From an uncultured SAR86 cluster bacterium (GTDB taxonomy: Bacteria > Pseudomonadota > Gammaproteobacteria > Magnimaribacterales > Magnimaribacteraceae), in the NCBI GenBank assembly GCA_902606175.1, contig CACLEZ010000009.1:1-64000 (forward strand): a stretch of 64,000 nucleotides of DNA, written 5' to 3'. Below the pieces are notes generated by a model. It was not told where the DNA came from and searched no databases. It worked only from the letters and a program-made list of their open reading frames with translations. Shown here one piece after another: positions 63,703 to 64,000 of the stretch. Every line of letters starts with the position of its first letter. Within the stretch, counting starts at the first letter, position 1. The position numbers were made by a program, and so were the translations under genes.

Positions 63703-64000
63703 ATGATAATTCGATAGATTTATCTATAGAAGCAGAGAGAGAAGTTGCTAGAACTTTTATGGGCCGAATCGAATGGGAAATGATTCTTATTGGCCTTGGG
63801 CAATTCACAATATGGGTCGTTACTTGGGTGCTTGTTGTTAACGCAATAATTCCACTTTTCTTAGGATTTTTGATTGCTCTTTTTACAGCTTGTAATGCCT
63901 ATCTTCCATCTCATGCTGGTCAGCATGGTCATTTATCAGGAGGAAGGAAGAATCTTCAATGGCTAGATTTTTGGGTAGGACAAATAAGTGTAATCCCATT
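63690..64000 (+). CDS. Fatty-acid-desaturase-like membrane protein (3'-truncated by window edge)
   Basis: An open frame of 103 codons runs off the window. After a soluble N-terminus with acidic residues come two hydrophobic segments (about 31-50 and 52-70), then NAYLPSHAGQHGHLSGG, a histidine-box-like H-x2-Q-H-G-H as in membrane di-iron desaturases and hydroxylases. The remaining His boxes would lie beyond the end. It begins inside the preceding small gene. Assignment is tentative because only about a third of a typical protein is visible. Confidence 0.6.
   Translation, partial: MDYVNDNSIDLSIEAEREVARTFMGRIEWEMILIGLGQFTIWVVTWVLVVNAIIPLFLGFLIALFTACNAYLPSHAGQHGHLSGGRKNLQWLDFWVGQISVIP

Overview
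The window is a contiguous piece of an AT-rich, very compact bacterial chromosome. Genes abut or overlap by 1-8 bases, with little non-coding DNA and no insertion sequences, prophage genes or CRISPR arrays. Several gene orders are typical of Gammaproteobacteria: proA-nadD-rsfS-rlmH-mrdA-rodA-mltB-dacA-dat, leuS-lptE-holA, accC-accB-aroQ, ilvB-ilvH-ilvC-pssA, and bamD divergent from rluD-pgeF. LptE, BamD, Mpl, LptE-type lipoproteins and outer-membrane barrels show a Gram-negative envelope. The low G+C, streamlined spacing and the mix of acyl-CoA enzymes, carotenoid oxygenase, DUF3604, DUF5916 and phosphatases suggest a marine, SAR86-like heterotroph. That placement is an inference from content, not a phylogeny.

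Layout. 0-2.2 kb: parC, missing its first ~22 codons. 2.2-9.4 kb: lipid and acyl-CoA metabolism (two hotdog thioesterases, aldo/keto reductase, argD-like aminotransferase, DUF2244, acyl-CoA dehydrogenase, CaiB-type CoA transferase, saccharopine-dehydrogenase-like reductase). 9.4-14.7 kb: pyrophosphate-type phosphofructokinase, mpl, a LON-domain protein, an RPE65-family carotenoid oxygenase and a DedA protein. 14.7-23.4 kb: one long plus-strand operon for proline and NAD synthesis, ribosome maturation and the rod-shape peptidoglycan machinery. 23.4-29.5 kb: minus-strand holA, lptE, leuS, accC, accB, aroQ. 29.5-36.8 kb: an orphan DsbD N-domain, a copper-chaperone lipoprotein, a double ABC ATPase, ilvD, trxA, rho, rsmD and a flavin reductase. 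36.8-44.2 kb: a DUF4399 protein followed by three tandem DUF5916 outer-membrane proteins. 44.2-53.0 kb: bamD, rluD, pgeF, a beta-hydroxyacid dehydrogenase with a glycerate kinase, the ilvBHC operon, pssA and tRNA-Ile(GAT). 53.1-64 kb is accessory: a quinone-oxidoreductase-like protein, a 46-aa gene with a repeated structured leader, two secreted phosphatases, a two-domain HCCA-isomerase-like protein, a DUF3604 lipoprotein, an FKBP-like lipoprotein, nitroreductase, rhodanese and the start of a fatty-acid desaturase.

The most notable signals are these. (1) Many genes have a -10 hexamer about 6-9 bases before the start codon and no Shine-Dalgarno, which suggests leaderless transcripts. (2) A ~160-nt leader built of two tandem, covarying hairpin units precedes an unrecognised 46-aa gene. 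(3) The DUF5916 genes are triplicated, and copies 2 and 3 share a promoter-like motif and TTG starts. (4) nadD has no ATG, GTG or TTG start and appears to begin at ATA behind a strong Shine-Dalgarno. (5) Two small or partial proteins stand out: a DsbD alpha-domain alone, and a GTG-started 47-aa reading frame.
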